This document shows, one piece after another, positions 41,542 to 50,913 of a DNA stretch of 64,000 bases. The notes below the pieces were generated by a model. That model did no database searches and was not told where the DNA came from. It worked only from the letters and a program-made list of their open reading frames with translations. Position 1 is the stretch's first letter, and each line of letters begins with the position of its first letter. The translations under genes and the position numbers were made by a program. Source of the DNA: Bradyrhizobium diazoefficiens (GTDB taxonomy: Bacteria; Pseudomonadota; Alphaproteobacteria; Rhizobiales; Xanthobacteraceae); NCBI RefSeq assembly GCF_016616235.1, contig NZ_CP067100.1, forward strand, positions 2,477,001 through 2,541,000. Direction: 5' to 3'.

Positions 41542-43194
41542 TCAGTATTCTGGTTTGTAAAGTTGCCCTTCGATCCAGGCGCGGACGTCGCGCGGCCGCT
41601 CCACCTGCGCCAGGCCACGGTCGAACATGAACTCTGCCACGCGAGTCGCGGTCGTCACTTCGGATTCCAGGATGTCGGCTTGGCTTGGATACAGCATGCC
41701 TTTGGCGCGCAGGTCGGGGCCGACTTGGTCGGCGCACGCCTGGGCCGCCGCGATGAAGCAGGCGTCGGTGAGCCTCTTCGGCCGCGCCACATAGGTTGCG
41801 AGGCCGACGGCGGGAAAGATATAGAAGTTGTTGGCCTGACCTGGGTGATAGGTCTTGCCGTTCACCGTCACGTCAGGAAACTGGACGCCGGCCGCGTACA
41901 GCGCCTTGCCCTTGGACCACGTGTAGGCCTGCTCGGCGGAACATTCCGCCTTTTCAGTCGGGTTGGAGAGCGCGAAGATGATGGGTCGCTCATTTATCCG
42001 GCTCATCGCCTCGACGACCTGCTGAGTAAACGCGCCGCCCTTTGTGCTGACGCCGATCAGGATGGTCGGCTTGAACGCTTCGATGGTCCGGACAAGATCC
42101 TTCGACGGCGCAGCCTTGTGCGCATACACCTTCTGCACATCCGAGAGATCGGAGCGAGATGGCTCGATCAGCCCATCGATGTCGAACATCGAGATGCGGC
42201 TGCGCGCTTGGTCTGGCGACAGGCCTTTCTGTTCCATCGCAGAGGCTATGAGACCTGCGATGGCGATTGCCGCCGACCCGGCCCCGAGGAACAGAATACG
42301 CTGCTCGGTGAGCGGCGCGTCAACGATCTGCAATGCAGTTATCAGGCCTGCAAGGGAGATGCTGGCAGTGCCCTGAATGTCATCATTGTAGCACAGCACC
42401 TTGTCTCGATACCGCTTGAGCATCCGAATGGCGTCGGTGCCTTTCCAGTCCTCGAAATGGATACAGCAGTCGGGAAAGACTTTCTGAACCGCGTCCACGA
42501 ATTCGTCTGTCAGTTCGTTGAGTTCCTGATCGGACGGCGGCTTCTCCCGCATACCGAGATAGAGTGGATCGGCGCGTAACGCATCGTTGGTCGTGCCGAT
42601 GTCAAGCAGCACCGGAAGCAGGGTGGTAGGCGGCACCGCTGCGCAAGCGGTGTAGAGCTGCAGCTTGCCGATCGGGATGCCCATGCCGTTTGCGCCGATG
42701 TCACCGAGGCCGAGGATGCGCCCGCCGGTGGAGACGCAAATAAATCGGACGTCGCGCTGCGGCCAATTGCGCAGTACCTCGGCGATGCGGCCCTTCATGT
42801 CGCGGCTGATGTACATGCCCCGGGCCCGCCGGTAGATGTGGCCGAAGGTGAGGCAGGCGTAGGCAACGGTCGGGTCATAGAGGATCGGTATGAAGCGTGC
42901 AGGATCGGACATCACGGTGCGGTAGAACAACGTCTCATTCCGATCTTCCAGACCGATAAGGTAGACGTACCGCTCGAGGTCGGTCGGCTTGGCTTCCAGA
43001 TGCCCGAGCACGCGCTCGACCTGATGCTCGATGGTGTCAACCGAATACGGTAGAAGACCTTCGAGCCTATGGAGCCTGCGCTCCTCCAAAGTGAAGGCCG
43101 TACCCTTGTTGCGCGTGGGATCGCCCAGAAACGCAGCCCCGTGCGGAACCTCCACCGGCTTGGTCTTGGTGGTAATCTTTACTCGTTCAGTCAT
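41542..43194 (-). CDS. NAD-dependent malic/malolactic-type enzyme (SfcA class)
   Basis: A 550-residue malic enzyme acting on L-malate to give pyruvate and CO2, or lactate in malolactic relatives. It has GTAFTLEERRLHRLEGLLP at the N-terminus, ILGLGDIGANGMGIPIGKL, metal ligands in HFEDWKG and CYNDDIQGTA, and the NAD site LFLGAGSAAIAIAG. It is the large class like SfcA/MleA rather than the MaeB-phosphotransacetylase fusion. ATG 43194 with AGGAGAAG upstream overlaps the lutC stop by 8 bases, tying it to the lut genes. Confidence 0.92.
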   Translation of the reverse strand: MTERVKITTKTKPVEVPHGAAFLGDPTRNKGTAFTLEERRLHRLEGLLPYSVDTIEHQVERVLGHLEAKPTDLERYVYLIGLEDRNETLFYRTVMSDPARFIPILYDPTVAYACLTFGHIYRRARGMYISRDMKGRIAEVLRNWPQRDVRFICVSTGGRILGLGDIGANGMGIPIGKLQLYTACAAVPPTTLLPVLLDIGTTNDALRADPLYLGMREKPPSDQELNELTDEFVDAVQKVFPDCCIHFEDWKGTDAIRMLKRYRDKVLCYNDDIQGTASISLAGLITALQIVDAPLTEQRILFLGAGSAAIAIAGLIASAMEQKGLSPDQARSRISMFDIDGLIEPSRSDLSDVQKVYAHKAAPSKDLVRTIEAFKPTILIGVSTKGGAFTQQVVEAMSRINERPIIFALSNPTEKAECSAEQAYTWSKGKALYAAGVQFPDVTVNGKTYHPGQANNFYIFPAVGLATYVARPKRLTDACFIAAAQACADQVGPDLRAKGMLYPSQADILESEVTTATRVAEFMFDRGLAQVERPRDVRAWIEGQLYKPEY

Positions 43195-43822
43195 GCTTCT
43201 TCTCCTGGGGTGAAGTCGGCTGGGGTTGATAATTTCGCGCGATGGGCAGAACAGACAGTGAGCGGACGCCCTGCGCCCCATGGATGAGCACGCCTTCGAT
43301 ATCTGCGGTGGCGGAGGGGCCGGTGTGAAAGCTGGCGTAGTGCCGCTCGCGGAATTCTGGCCGGCGATAGGCATGATGCAGATTGACAACGATGTCGGCT
43401 GGATCGAGCAGCACGATCAGGTGCTGTGCGAAGTAAGCGAGGGCGTTGATGTTCAAGTCCGTTTCGCTCAAAAGCACGGAGCCGGTCTCGGCCACGGCGA
43501 AGGACGCGCGCACGATCGCGAAATCCACATCTGCCAGTTCCTGCGTCCCACCGACCGTTGCGATATCGCGGTTGCCGACGATCTCCGAGACCGTCGAGCA
43601 CACGACTTTCGCGCTTGCGACCTTCGCCCGCACCGGCGCGAGGACATCGCCTGAGGCCGGCGGATCGAGAAATATCCCACCCATGCGTTCCAGGCTGCCC
43701 TTGAACGCAGAGAGCAGCGATGCCGGCGGGTCTTCGTCGAACATCGGAACATGCGGCAGCGGCCGATCGACTCGCGGCAGGTTCGCCCGGATCGAATCCA
43801 GTATATCGTCGCGGCTTGTCAC
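43187..43822 (-). CDS. lutC: LutC/YkgG-type lactate utilization protein (LUD domain)
   Basis: A 211-residue LUD-domain protein, the third part of the LutABC L-lactate oxidation complex (iron-sulfur lactate-to-pyruvate system). Landmarks are SRDDILDSIRANLP at the N-terminus, ATVGGTQELADVDFAIVRASF and FAVAETGSVLLSETD. GTG 43822 overlaps the lutB stop by 4 bases, supporting coupled translation. The C-terminus overlaps the malic enzyme start by 8 bases. Confidence 0.88.
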   Translation of the reverse strand: MTSRDDILDSIRANLPRVDRPLPHVPMFDEDPPASLLSAFKGSLERMGGIFLDPPASGDVLAPVRAKVASAKVVCSTVSEIVGNRDIATVGGTQELADVDFAIVRASFAVAETGSVLLSETDLNINALAYFAQHLIVLLDPADIVVNLHHAYRRPEFRERHYASFHTGPSATADIEGVLIHGAQGVRSLSVLPIARNYQPQPTSPQEKKHD

Positions 43823-45358
43823 TGTTCGCCTCCGCGGTTCGCCTTGTGCCAGCTGTGGAAAGTCTGCTTCGGCGGATGCGGCACCTCGCGATGCTTTCCC
43901 CAGGCGTCGAGACCGTTGTAGATGACGAAGCGAGGCAGGTGCGCGAGCGCAACATCGGCTGATGCGATCGCGACTCGATAAGCCGCGGGCCGGGACAGCA
44001 ACTCGCCGGCGGCCTTCATCGCGGCTTTCTTGACGAGGGGCACGTCGTGCCGCTTCACCAGCTCTCTTCGCCAGGCATAGATCTGCTCGTGGATATTGAT
44101 CTTCACCGGGCAGACGTTGGTGCAACTGCCGTTGAGCGATGAGGCGAAGGGCAAGTTGCTGTATTTTCGCGCGTTGAAGGTCGGATCGATGATGAGGCCT
44201 ATCGGTCCAGAGTAGGTTGCGCCGTAGCTCAAGCCGCCACTACGCCGATACACCGGGCAGGTGTTCATGCAGGCTCCGCAGCGGATGCATTTGAGAGAAG
44301 TCCAGAACTCTTCCAGACCGAGCCGTTCGGAGCGGCCGTTATCGACCAGCACGACATGCATTTCGCCGCCTTTCCGCGGGCCGCGGAAGTGCGAGGTGTA
44401 TTGGGTCATCGGCGAACCCAAGGCGCTGCGCGACAGCAGGCGGACAAACACCGCCAGGTGCTCCAAACGGGGAATGATCTTCTCGATACCGATCGAGGCG
44501 ATGTGCAGCTTAGGTACGTTCGCCGACAGGTCTGCATTGCCCTCGTTGGTGCAGACTACAAATGTGCCGGTCTCCGCGACTACGAAATTGCCCCCCGTCA
44601 TGCCGGCATCGGCGGCGAGGATCAGCGGGCGCGTCGCCTCGCGCTGTGCCGTCGCTGTTGTCGGGGTCCGTGCCGATCGTGTCGGCTAATACCTTTGCCA
44701 CATCAGTACGCAGTTTGTGCACGGCCGGAACCACGACATGGCTGGGATCCTCCTTGTCGAGCTGCTGAATCCGCTCGCCGAGGTCGGTCTCGATCACCTC
44801 GATCCCGGCGGAGGCCATGTAGGGGCGAAAGCCACACTCCTCAGTCAGCATCGATTTGCTCTTGATCAGGGACTTCGCGCCGTGGTCCTTGAGGATCCCG
44901 TGGACGATCCGGTTGTGCTCGGCGGCGTCGCGTGCCCAGTGCACATGGATGCCGTTCGCCCGCGCACGCGCCTCGAACTGATCGAGGTACTCGTCGAGAT
45001 GGGTGAGCGTGTGCTCCTTGATGGCTGACGCAAGGGAACGGAGCTCTTCCCATTCGGGAATATGGTGCATTTCCCGATCGCGCTTCTGGCGAAGATCCCA
45101 GAGGCGCTCGTCATGCATCTTTTCGTGCTCTGGCGAGGCAATGAAGCGTGCGGCCGCTTCCGCCTGGTCGATCGGACGATTGCCGTGGATTGTCGCACCG
45201 CGCGGCTGCGGTTCGGCCCGCGAACGCAACGGCTTGGAGGCGCCCTCGGCGTGATCGAGGCGGTGGCCATCGCGGTAGATGGCCTGGGTGTCCTCGGCAG
45301 CCACCATCTCAGGATGCAGCATGGCGCGGCCGGGCAGCGGCTCAGCAGAGCTCGTCAT
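43819..45358 (-). pseudogene. lutB: LutB iron-sulfur lactate oxidation protein, apparent frameshift
   Basis: The first frame, from ATG 45358, gives the LUD half (HVHWARDAAEHNRIVHGIL, GAKSLIKSKSMLTEECGF and HVVVPAVHKLRTDVAKVL). Near 44650 it runs into an unrelated tail. The neighbouring frame continues as ATRPLILAADAGMTGGNF and VAETGTFVVCTNEGNADL, then two iron-sulfur motifs (CIRCGACMNTCPVYR and GSCTNVCPVKI) to the stop at 43819. The total of 1540 bases is not a multiple of three. Restored length would be about 513 residues, fitting the family. Flanking lutA and lutC are intact and tightly overlapping, so an assembly error or recoding is as likely as decay. Confidence 0.8.
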
Positions 45359-46098
45359 GCACTGGCTCCGTTCAATATCTCGGCGATGTGGATGAACTTG
45401 AGCGGCACGCCGATGCGCTCGGCGCAGCCTTGCTGATGCATCAGGCAGGAGCTGTCCGCCGATACGATGTACTCGGCACCCGCGCGGGCATGATCGCTGA
45501 CCTTGTCGTACCCCATCTTGGTAGAAACGACTTCCTCGAAGACCGAGAAGGTGCCTCCGAAGCCGCAACACTCGTCAGGTCTCGCCGGCTTGACGAATTC
45601 GATGCCGTCGACCTTGGACAGCAGATCCACCGGCTTGGAGAAGAACGGCTCGTGTAGCTCCGATGGTGTTGCGTGCTTGAGCCGACGCAGGGTGCCGCAG
45701 CTGTTATGGAGGCCGATCCGGTGTGGAAACCTCGCCCACGGAAACGCATCGACCTTCAGGACATCGTGCAGAAACTCGACCAGTTCGTAGGTTCGCGCCC
45801 GAACCTCCTTGACGTCCGCGGTCTGCTCAATCGCGTCGAAATTGTCGCGCACGTGGTGAACGCAGCTGCCGGACGGACCTACGACATAGTCGAAGCCCGA
45901 GAAATTGCGCACGAACAGGGCTTCAGTCGCGGCGCAGTCGGGGTTGAAACCACTGTTGGCCATCGGTTGTCCGCAGCAGGTCTGATCGCGTGGGTACACG
46001 ACCTCATGACCGAAGCGCTCCAGCAGCTCGAGTGTCGCGATGCCGACTTGCGGAAAGAAAGCGTCGATATAACAGGGGACGAAGAGCCCAATTCGCAT
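45355..46098 (-). CDS. lutA: LutA-type (Fe-S)-binding lactate oxidation protein
   Basis: A 247-residue protein with two CCG domains: IGLFVPCYIDAFFP with TCCGQPMANSG, and GLHNSCGTLRRL with DECCGFGGTFSV, plus SSCLMHQQG. This matches LutA/YkgE, which works with LutB and LutC in L-lactate oxidation. The ATG at 46098 has no strong ribosome-binding site visible, and upstream lies about 600 bases without a gene, so the operon promoter is probably there. Its stop overlaps lutB by 4 bases. Confidence 0.92.
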   Translation of the reverse strand: MRIGLFVPCYIDAFFPQVGIATLELLERFGHEVVYPRDQTCCGQPMANSGFNPDCAATEALFVRNFSGFDYVVGPSGSCVHHVRDNFDAIEQTADVKEVRARTYELVEFLHDVLKVDAFPWARFPHRIGLHNSCGTLRRLKHATPSELHEPFFSKPVDLLSKVDGIEFVKPARPDECCGFGGTFSVFEEVVSTKMGYDKVSDHARAGAEYIVSADSSCLMHQQGCAERIGVPLKFIHIAEILNGASA

Positions 46099-46707
46099 GT
46101 GTCACTCCATGATCGCGGACATTTCGGAACTTACTCTCTTGCAGTAGCGGGTCGCCCATGCTGCGAAGGCGCCTTCGAATAGATCAAGCGATCGCGGGAA
46201 ACACGGATAGAGGGGGCGACAGTTAAAACCATGCCTGGTTGCTCTAGGTGCTCTCTGTTCCTCAGGTCGAATGCAAGGTAGCCACTCTCGCCCGACAGCA
46301 CTGTGTGAGGATTGCTGTTTTTGAAGAACCCTTGCGGCGGGGGTGAGCGTGACGAACTGCGGGCGCCCTTCCGTCCCCGCATGACGCGATGATCGGATTC
46401 AATCCTGCGGAAGCCTGAGAACCGGACGGTTTCGCATCAGCCACATTCGGGACATTCGGCCTTTCTGGTGCGTAAGGCGACAAGGCGTGGCTCGTGTTAT
46501 CGATGGCGCCGATCACGACCGGCTCCGCCCCGATGGCGGCTGCGTCGGGCCGCGCGATAATCGGCGCGTGAGTATGCGGATTGCGGCCGCGGGTGGGGGC
46601 CATTCACCGAGCTCCCGCCGATGTGACTGATCGTGAAGCCGCCGCATATTGTGCCGGTACTGCGCTCCCATGACATGATTGGGGGGAAGATGGCTTCGAG
46701 AGATACA
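46099..46707. other. 609-base stretch without a confident gene
   Basis: Probably contains the lutABC operon promoter. A minus-strand frame at 46262-46603 has sensible composition (GAEPVVIGAIDNTSHALSPY), but I cannot assign it. Confidence 0.4.
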
Positions 46708-46929
46708 ATGCGTTCTGTTTTCGCCTTCGGTCTATTGATTGCGCTATACGCTTCGGCCAGCGGGGCAACGGTGCACCACGCCCGCATGCGCCATCACGTC
46801 GATGCTCCTCCAGGCGTGGCCGCCAAGTTTGCTGCGGCTCCGCGTCGGCCGCCGCTCTACTTCAACGACACTCCCAGGTTTGACGATCCGTCCAAGTTTG
46901 GTGGCCAATCGCTCGGCATGGACCCGTAG
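46708..46929 (+). CDS. Small exported hypothetical protein
   Basis: A 73-residue secreted protein: signal peptide RSVFAFGLLIALYASASGA, then a His/Pro-rich mature part (HHARMRHHVDAPPG and RFDDPSKFGGQSLG). I recall similar short proteins in Bradyrhizobium. ATG 46708 is the likely start, with ATG 46690 possible. Confidence 0.6.
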   Translation: MRSVFAFGLLIALYASASGATVHHARMRHHVDAPPGVAAKFAAAPRRPPLYFNDTPRFDDPSKFGGQSLGMDP

Positions 46930-47170
46930 AGAAGAACTCGGTGGACACGGCTCGCGTCGTCAACCGAGATGGTCGCTACGTCTTGTCGCGATGATGCCGC
47001 GGCTGCCGGTAGCCAAACTCTCCTGACATCCGTGCGCCCGAAAACAAATGCAAAAACGACGCAGTGATAAGCCTAAGCGACAAGCCATGGGATTGAAAGT
47101 AGCTTCGTGCACGCATGTCCAAACTCCGTCCTGCACGCTTAGGCTGGACGCAATTGAGGCCCTTCTTCAT

Positions 47171-47584
47171 TCATACCCCGCCGTTTTGCACGAAGCAGTA
47201 GACTAGCCCGCCGGTGCTCAGAAACACGACGCTATGGCCCGTCGGATTCCCGTCTTTCCAGGTTAGCTTGTGGTCCGGTATTTCGATCTCCGTGCCGATC
47301 GGGACCGGCGTGCGCCTCAACTTGGCGTTGTCGCGGTCATCGGTGATGGTGCAGAAGGTCTTGCTATCCTTGACGTGGATGTCATCGCACCAGTAAGCAT
47401 CTGCTTCGCCACAGCATGATGCAGTCGGGACATCCGGCATCATCAGGCTCTGATACCAACCGCGGACCTGCGGATCGGCGTTCTCCCACTGTCCGAGATC
47501 GCGAGCGCGGATGCCGGTGGTCAAGAACAGCGCCGATAGCGCCATGATCGCCAGCCATAGGACGGGCTTGGACGTGGATAGCAT
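47171..47584 (-). CDS. Exported hypothetical protein, cysteine-containing
   Basis: A 137-residue secreted protein. It has a signal peptide (KPVLWLAIMALSALFLTTG), then a compact cysteine-bearing domain (PTASCCGEADAYWCDDIHV and TFCTITDD) and an aromatic C-terminus (GLVYCFVQNGG). Five cysteines in the mature part allow disulfides or metal binding. It is monocistronic on the minus strand. Function is unknown. Confidence 0.68.
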   Translation of the reverse strand: MLSTSKPVLWLAIMALSALFLTTGIRARDLGQWENADPQVRGWYQSLMMPDVPTASCCGEADAYWCDDIHVKDSKTFCTITDDRDNAKLRRTPVPIGTEIEIPDHKLTWKDGNPTGHSVVFLSTGGLVYCFVQNGGV

Positions 47585-47972
47585 CGAAACAAGAACTCCG
47601 GTGTTTTGGCTGACGTAGAGTTTATCAGCTGCCGCGTTATCCGCTGCGCTGCCATTGCTCTTTGTGGCCTGAAATTGCTCGAACAGCAGGATCGGGGCAC
47701 GACACTCGGCACGCGGTCTAAACGAAAATGGAGAGAGGCCTCATCGAGCCGATCACTCGGTCATGGGCCGACGTTCAATGGCTCGAGAGCTCACGAATGT
47801 CATTGTGCTCCAATTGGCACCGCCCGCCAAACAAATCGGTTAGCTGCGTCACAATCAACTGATCAGGGCTTCTCATTTTCGTGCGGCGCCAACACGTCCT
47901 CGGGGCGCGCAATTGCGACGCGGCGCCAAGTACTGGTGCCCTACGCGACCCAGCGTCGAAATGGAGTTTAAC
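47585..47972. other. 388-base stretch without a recognised gene
   Basis: No domain-bearing frame is seen. It lies between divergent genes and probably holds both promoters. GGAG just before 47973 belongs to the next gene. Confidence 0.5.
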
Positions 47973-48380
47973 ATGTTGTCGTCTCCAAAACGGATCCCGA
48001 TCGCAATCGCTATGACGCTCGGATTAGCACTTGCTGGGTCGCTGTCGGCTGCGGCCTTCGCCGACTCCGCCCAGCCAAGCACTACAGCGCAGGCTGTTGC
48101 GACGCTGCACAGTGGCGATCTTGTTCGAGTGCGTTCGGGAGGGCCATTGATGACAGTGAACAGCGTTGAAGGCGATCAGGTCAATTGCTCATGGACTGAT
48201 TGGATAACGGGCGAGCTCAAATCGGAAACCTTCCCCGTTGCAGTGCTCAGCGTGCCCGTGACCATCCCTCCCGCAGATCCGAGCCTTCAACAGGACGAAC
48301 GCGATACGGATGCCTACTACAAGAAGCACTGCCCATCCGGATCAGTATCGATTGAGGGGCAGTTCACCTGCGCCTATTAG
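47973..48380 (+). CDS. Exported DUF2158 (YodC-like) protein
   Basis: A 135-residue protein: signal peptide (IPIAIAMTLGLALAGSLSAAAF-type core), then the DUF2158 module LHSGDLVRVRSGGPLMTV near residue 47 and VEGDQVNCSWTDWITGELKS, typical of YodC-like proteins, which are usually cytoplasmic and unprocessed. Here the module is exported and followed by a 35-residue tail with two cysteines. GGAG before ATG 47973 supports the start. Confidence 0.75.
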   Translation: MLSSPKRIPIAIAMTLGLALAGSLSAAAFADSAQPSTTAQAVATLHSGDLVRVRSGGPLMTVNSVEGDQVNCSWTDWITGELKSETFPVAVLSVPVTIPPADPSLQQDERDTDAYYKKHCPSGSVSIEGQFTCAY

Positions 48381-48669
48381 CGATTGGAAGGGCCCCGCGG
48401 CAAGATGTGGCGGAGGGCTTGCCGCTGAAGACCTTGCCCAAGGTGCGGATGTTTAGGTCGGACCACCGGCTCGAGCGCGCCGGCGGGAGCTGCCCTCGGA
48501 CAGTGACTTGGAGCCGCCAGCGTGACAATCCCAAATGCGATCGTCGCGACGGTACGCGCGGCACTTACCCGCGCCGCGATGATCTGAACGAAACGTGAGC
48601 CTTGGCAGCTTGCGATGGAGTTTTCTTGCACCATTCTGGGGTGAGCGAGGGTCACTTGGAGAGCCAATC

Positions 48670-48936
48670 ATGCGCGAGTTGATTGCCACAATAGCGTTGG
48701 TCGCGGTCATCGGTAGCCCGATGGCGATAGCGCGGTCGCGCGTCTTGCCAAATCCGTCCGTGCCGTCGTCAATGAACCTGGAGCGGCGATCCATCCCGGA
48801 GGCGCCGGTAGGCCATCGCCAGCCACGTGCCGACGAGGTGCCATCGGAGAAGAACCTGATGAATCCAAACGATCCGGTAAATCAGGAGAACGCCGCGCTC
48901 GACCGCATGATCAATGGCATTTGTCGCGGTTGCTAG
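48670..48936 (+). CDS. Small exported hypothetical protein
   Basis: An 88-residue protein: signal peptide RELIATIALVAVIGSPMAIA, then a polar mature region (EKNLMNPNDPVNQENAALD and a C-terminal MINGICRGC with two cysteines). GGAG precedes ATG 48670. No partner is evident and its function is unknown. The 291 bases that follow hold nothing recognised. Confidence 0.6.
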   Translation: MRELIATIALVAVIGSPMAIARSRVLPNPSVPSSMNLERRSIPEAPVGHRQPRADEVPSEKNLMNPNDPVNQENAALDRMINGICRGC

Positions 48937-49227
48937 GGCGTGTGGTCATAATTCGAGGTTCGTGAGCGCGGCCTGACCCGGTCACAATCATCGCAAGACG
49001 AGGCCGAACGCCGCAATATCGATAAGGCCTGCCGTGTGGACCGTGCTTAGTTGTGTTTTGCAGCGGCAAAACCAGCCCGCCGCCGCCGGGCCTGTCAAGG
49101 CCGAACGACCGCCGACTTCGTCATTGATAAAGGTATATGCGGCTAGGCAACTCTGTCGGTCGTCACCCCGGCCATCCAACGCGTCACGGCCTTAAATTAC
49201 CCCTCAAGCTCTACGGAGAAAACAGCT

Positions 49228-49695
49228 ATGTCGAACCGAGTTTTGATCCTCGTTGCAGCCGTCGCAGCCGCCCTGGGCTGCGGCGCAGCGGCTCAGCAGA
49301 TGCCCATGGCGGCGGATAGCCTGCCCAAGGAGTGCCGGATGGCGGCGCACGGGAGCGAGCCGAACCAAAGCATGCACAGCATGACGCGAAGTATGTCGCA
49401 GAAGGGGCAACCCACGGCCAAGCTGGGCGAGGCTCAGAAGGGCTATCTTGAAGCGATGATGAAGATGCGAGCTCCGACGCAGATGGGCATCATGGCGAAC
49501 GATCCTGATGTCGGGTTCATCTGTGGCATGATCCCGCACCATCAGGGCGCCGTCGACATGGCCGAGGTCGTCCTGAAGACCGGGCATAATGCTGAAGCCA
49601 AGAGGTTCGCGGAGCAAGTGATCAAGGAGCAGGGACAGCAGATAAGCTGGATGAAAGAGTGGCTCAAGAAGTATGCCGACAAGGAAGAGAATTGA
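49228..49695 (+). CDS. Exported DUF305 protein
   Basis: A 155-residue secreted protein. After a signal peptide (LILVAAVAAALGCGAAAQ), the mature part is methionine/histidine-rich (HSMTRSMSQK and MMKMRAPTQMGIM) and carries the DUF305 core CGMIPHHQGAVDMAEVVL. DUF305 proteins are linked in several bacteria to copper tolerance. Convergent with the DUF4396 gene, whose loop is also His/Met-rich. A periplasmic metal-binding role is inferred. Confidence 0.85.
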   Translation: MSNRVLILVAAVAAALGCGAAAQQMPMAADSLPKECRMAAHGSEPNQSMHSMTRSMSQKGQPTAKLGEAQKGYLEAMMKMRAPTQMGIMANDPDVGFICGMIPHHQGAVDMAEVVLKTGHNAEAKRFAEQVIKEQGQQISWMKEWLKKYADKEEN

Positions 49696-49846
49696 GTCCA
49701 CAAGATCCGAATCGAGGACTGCCCGGCTGAACCGCGATGGATATAAACAGTTTTGCCGGCGTCGCTGAGATTGGAGCCGTGACCACATCGGCTGCCGACG
49801 GAAACAGTGTCCGTTCGTCATCCATGCCGAACGGAGCAACTGTTGG

Positions 49847-50728
49847 TTAGAACCTCACCGGAATTAGGAAACTCGTCAGCCAAACCGCGGCGAGTAGAAC
49901 CACGAAGGTTGCGGCGATGATAACCGCGGCGCGGCCTGCCGGCAGCTCGTTCATCGCGTGATCGTGGTGTTGATACATCGCGCCGGCCGATCCCGCCGCG
50001 TGATGCATCTGGGCGTGATCCATCATCTTCGAGGGCTCGGGCGTGGCGTGGCCCAGATCCGGTGCAGGTTTATCTGCATCAGGCAGAGTCATACAGCCAT
50101 GCTTCAGGCGGTTCGCAACCATCCAGTGGTTGATCGGATACGCGACGAGGCCGCCGACGATCGTCGCTATGCTCATGCGGAACCAGAACGAGAGGGCCTG
50201 CGGCTCCTCCGAGCCCGCCCAGTGGGCGCCCAGGATCAGCATGGTCGCGATCATGCCAGTCATCACCATATTCATCGACACGGTCTCAGCGAAGAAAGTC
50301 TTGCGGACCGCCTTCCAGTAGTCGCCCTCGTACATACCGACCATCATTAGCGCCTGGAAGATGAACAGGCCGGAGACGAAGCCCGCCAGGTATTCGATCG
50401 TCGCGTCCCAGCCGTTGGTGAGACTGAAGACCGGCAGGATGGAGGCTGCCATGACAATGCCGGTAGCGTCCCCTGCCAGGCAGTGCATCTCGCTGTTGAG
50501 CGACTGCTTCCACCTCGCCGCGGTGAAGGCATCATGGGTGCCCGGCAGGGGCCTGCGGCAGGCGAGCAGGTAGAAGAACGCGCCGACCGGCCCCGCATAG
50601 ATCGTGACGAGGATCCAGGCGATGCGCTGCACCCAGCTGGTGACGCCATTGAAAATGGAGTCCCAGACGACGAAGGCCACGCTGCCGGCTGTCAGCGCGA
50701 ACCAGACGATCATGGCGCCGTCGAGCAT
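49847..50728 (-). CDS. DUF4396 integral membrane protein
   Basis: A 293-residue membrane protein with about seven hydrophobic segments (LTAGSVAFVVWDSIFNG, AFFYLLACRRPLPGTHDAF, FIFQALMMVGMYEGD, MVMTGMIATMLILGAHW) and the GTHDAF stretch of the DUF4396 family. A loop near 240-262 is rich in His and Met (MDHAQMHHAAG and YQHHDHAMNE), which suits copper or other metal binding. Convergent with the DUF305 gene, giving a possible metal-handling pair. Confidence 0.82.
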   Translation of the reverse strand: MLDGAMIVWFALTAGSVAFVVWDSIFNGVTSWVQRIAWILVTIYAGPVGAFFYLLACRRPLPGTHDAFTAARWKQSLNSEMHCLAGDATGIVMAASILPVFSLTNGWDATIEYLAGFVSGLFIFQALMMVGMYEGDYWKAVRKTFFAETVSMNMVMTGMIATMLILGAHWAGSEEPQALSFWFRMSIATIVGGLVAYPINHWMVANRLKHGCMTLPDADKPAPDLGHATPEPSKMMDHAQMHHAAGSAGAMYQHHDHAMNELPAGRAAVIIAATFVVLLAAVWLTSFLIPVRF

Positions 50729-50857
50729 GGCAAGCCTCCACCTTCATGCAGCGCTCCGTCCGAAAGGCGCTCGTCCGCAATGGGTCTTCGCGTTGATTGG
50801 ATGGAGTCCACGCCCTCGACCAAGCCGTTCTTGTCACGAGCAACGTTGTCAGACCGT

Positions 50858-50885
50858 GAATGCGCCGCCGATCGGCGGCGCATTC
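50858..50885. terminator. Perfect 12-bp-stem hairpin
   Basis: GAATGCGCCGCC at 50858-50869 pairs exactly with GGCGGCGCATTC at 50874-50885 around GATC. It lies 28 bases beyond the stop of the BA14K-like minus-strand gene and before the DUF4396 start, so it is probably the terminator of the former. Confidence 0.65.
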
Positions 50886-50913
50886 CTGATCATTGTCAAA
50901 CACTCTGTTCGCA

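Noticed and set aside
46262..46603. A 113-codon minus-strand frame upstream of lutA
   Set aside because: Composition is plausible but I cannot assign a family, and the start lacks a ribosome-binding site.
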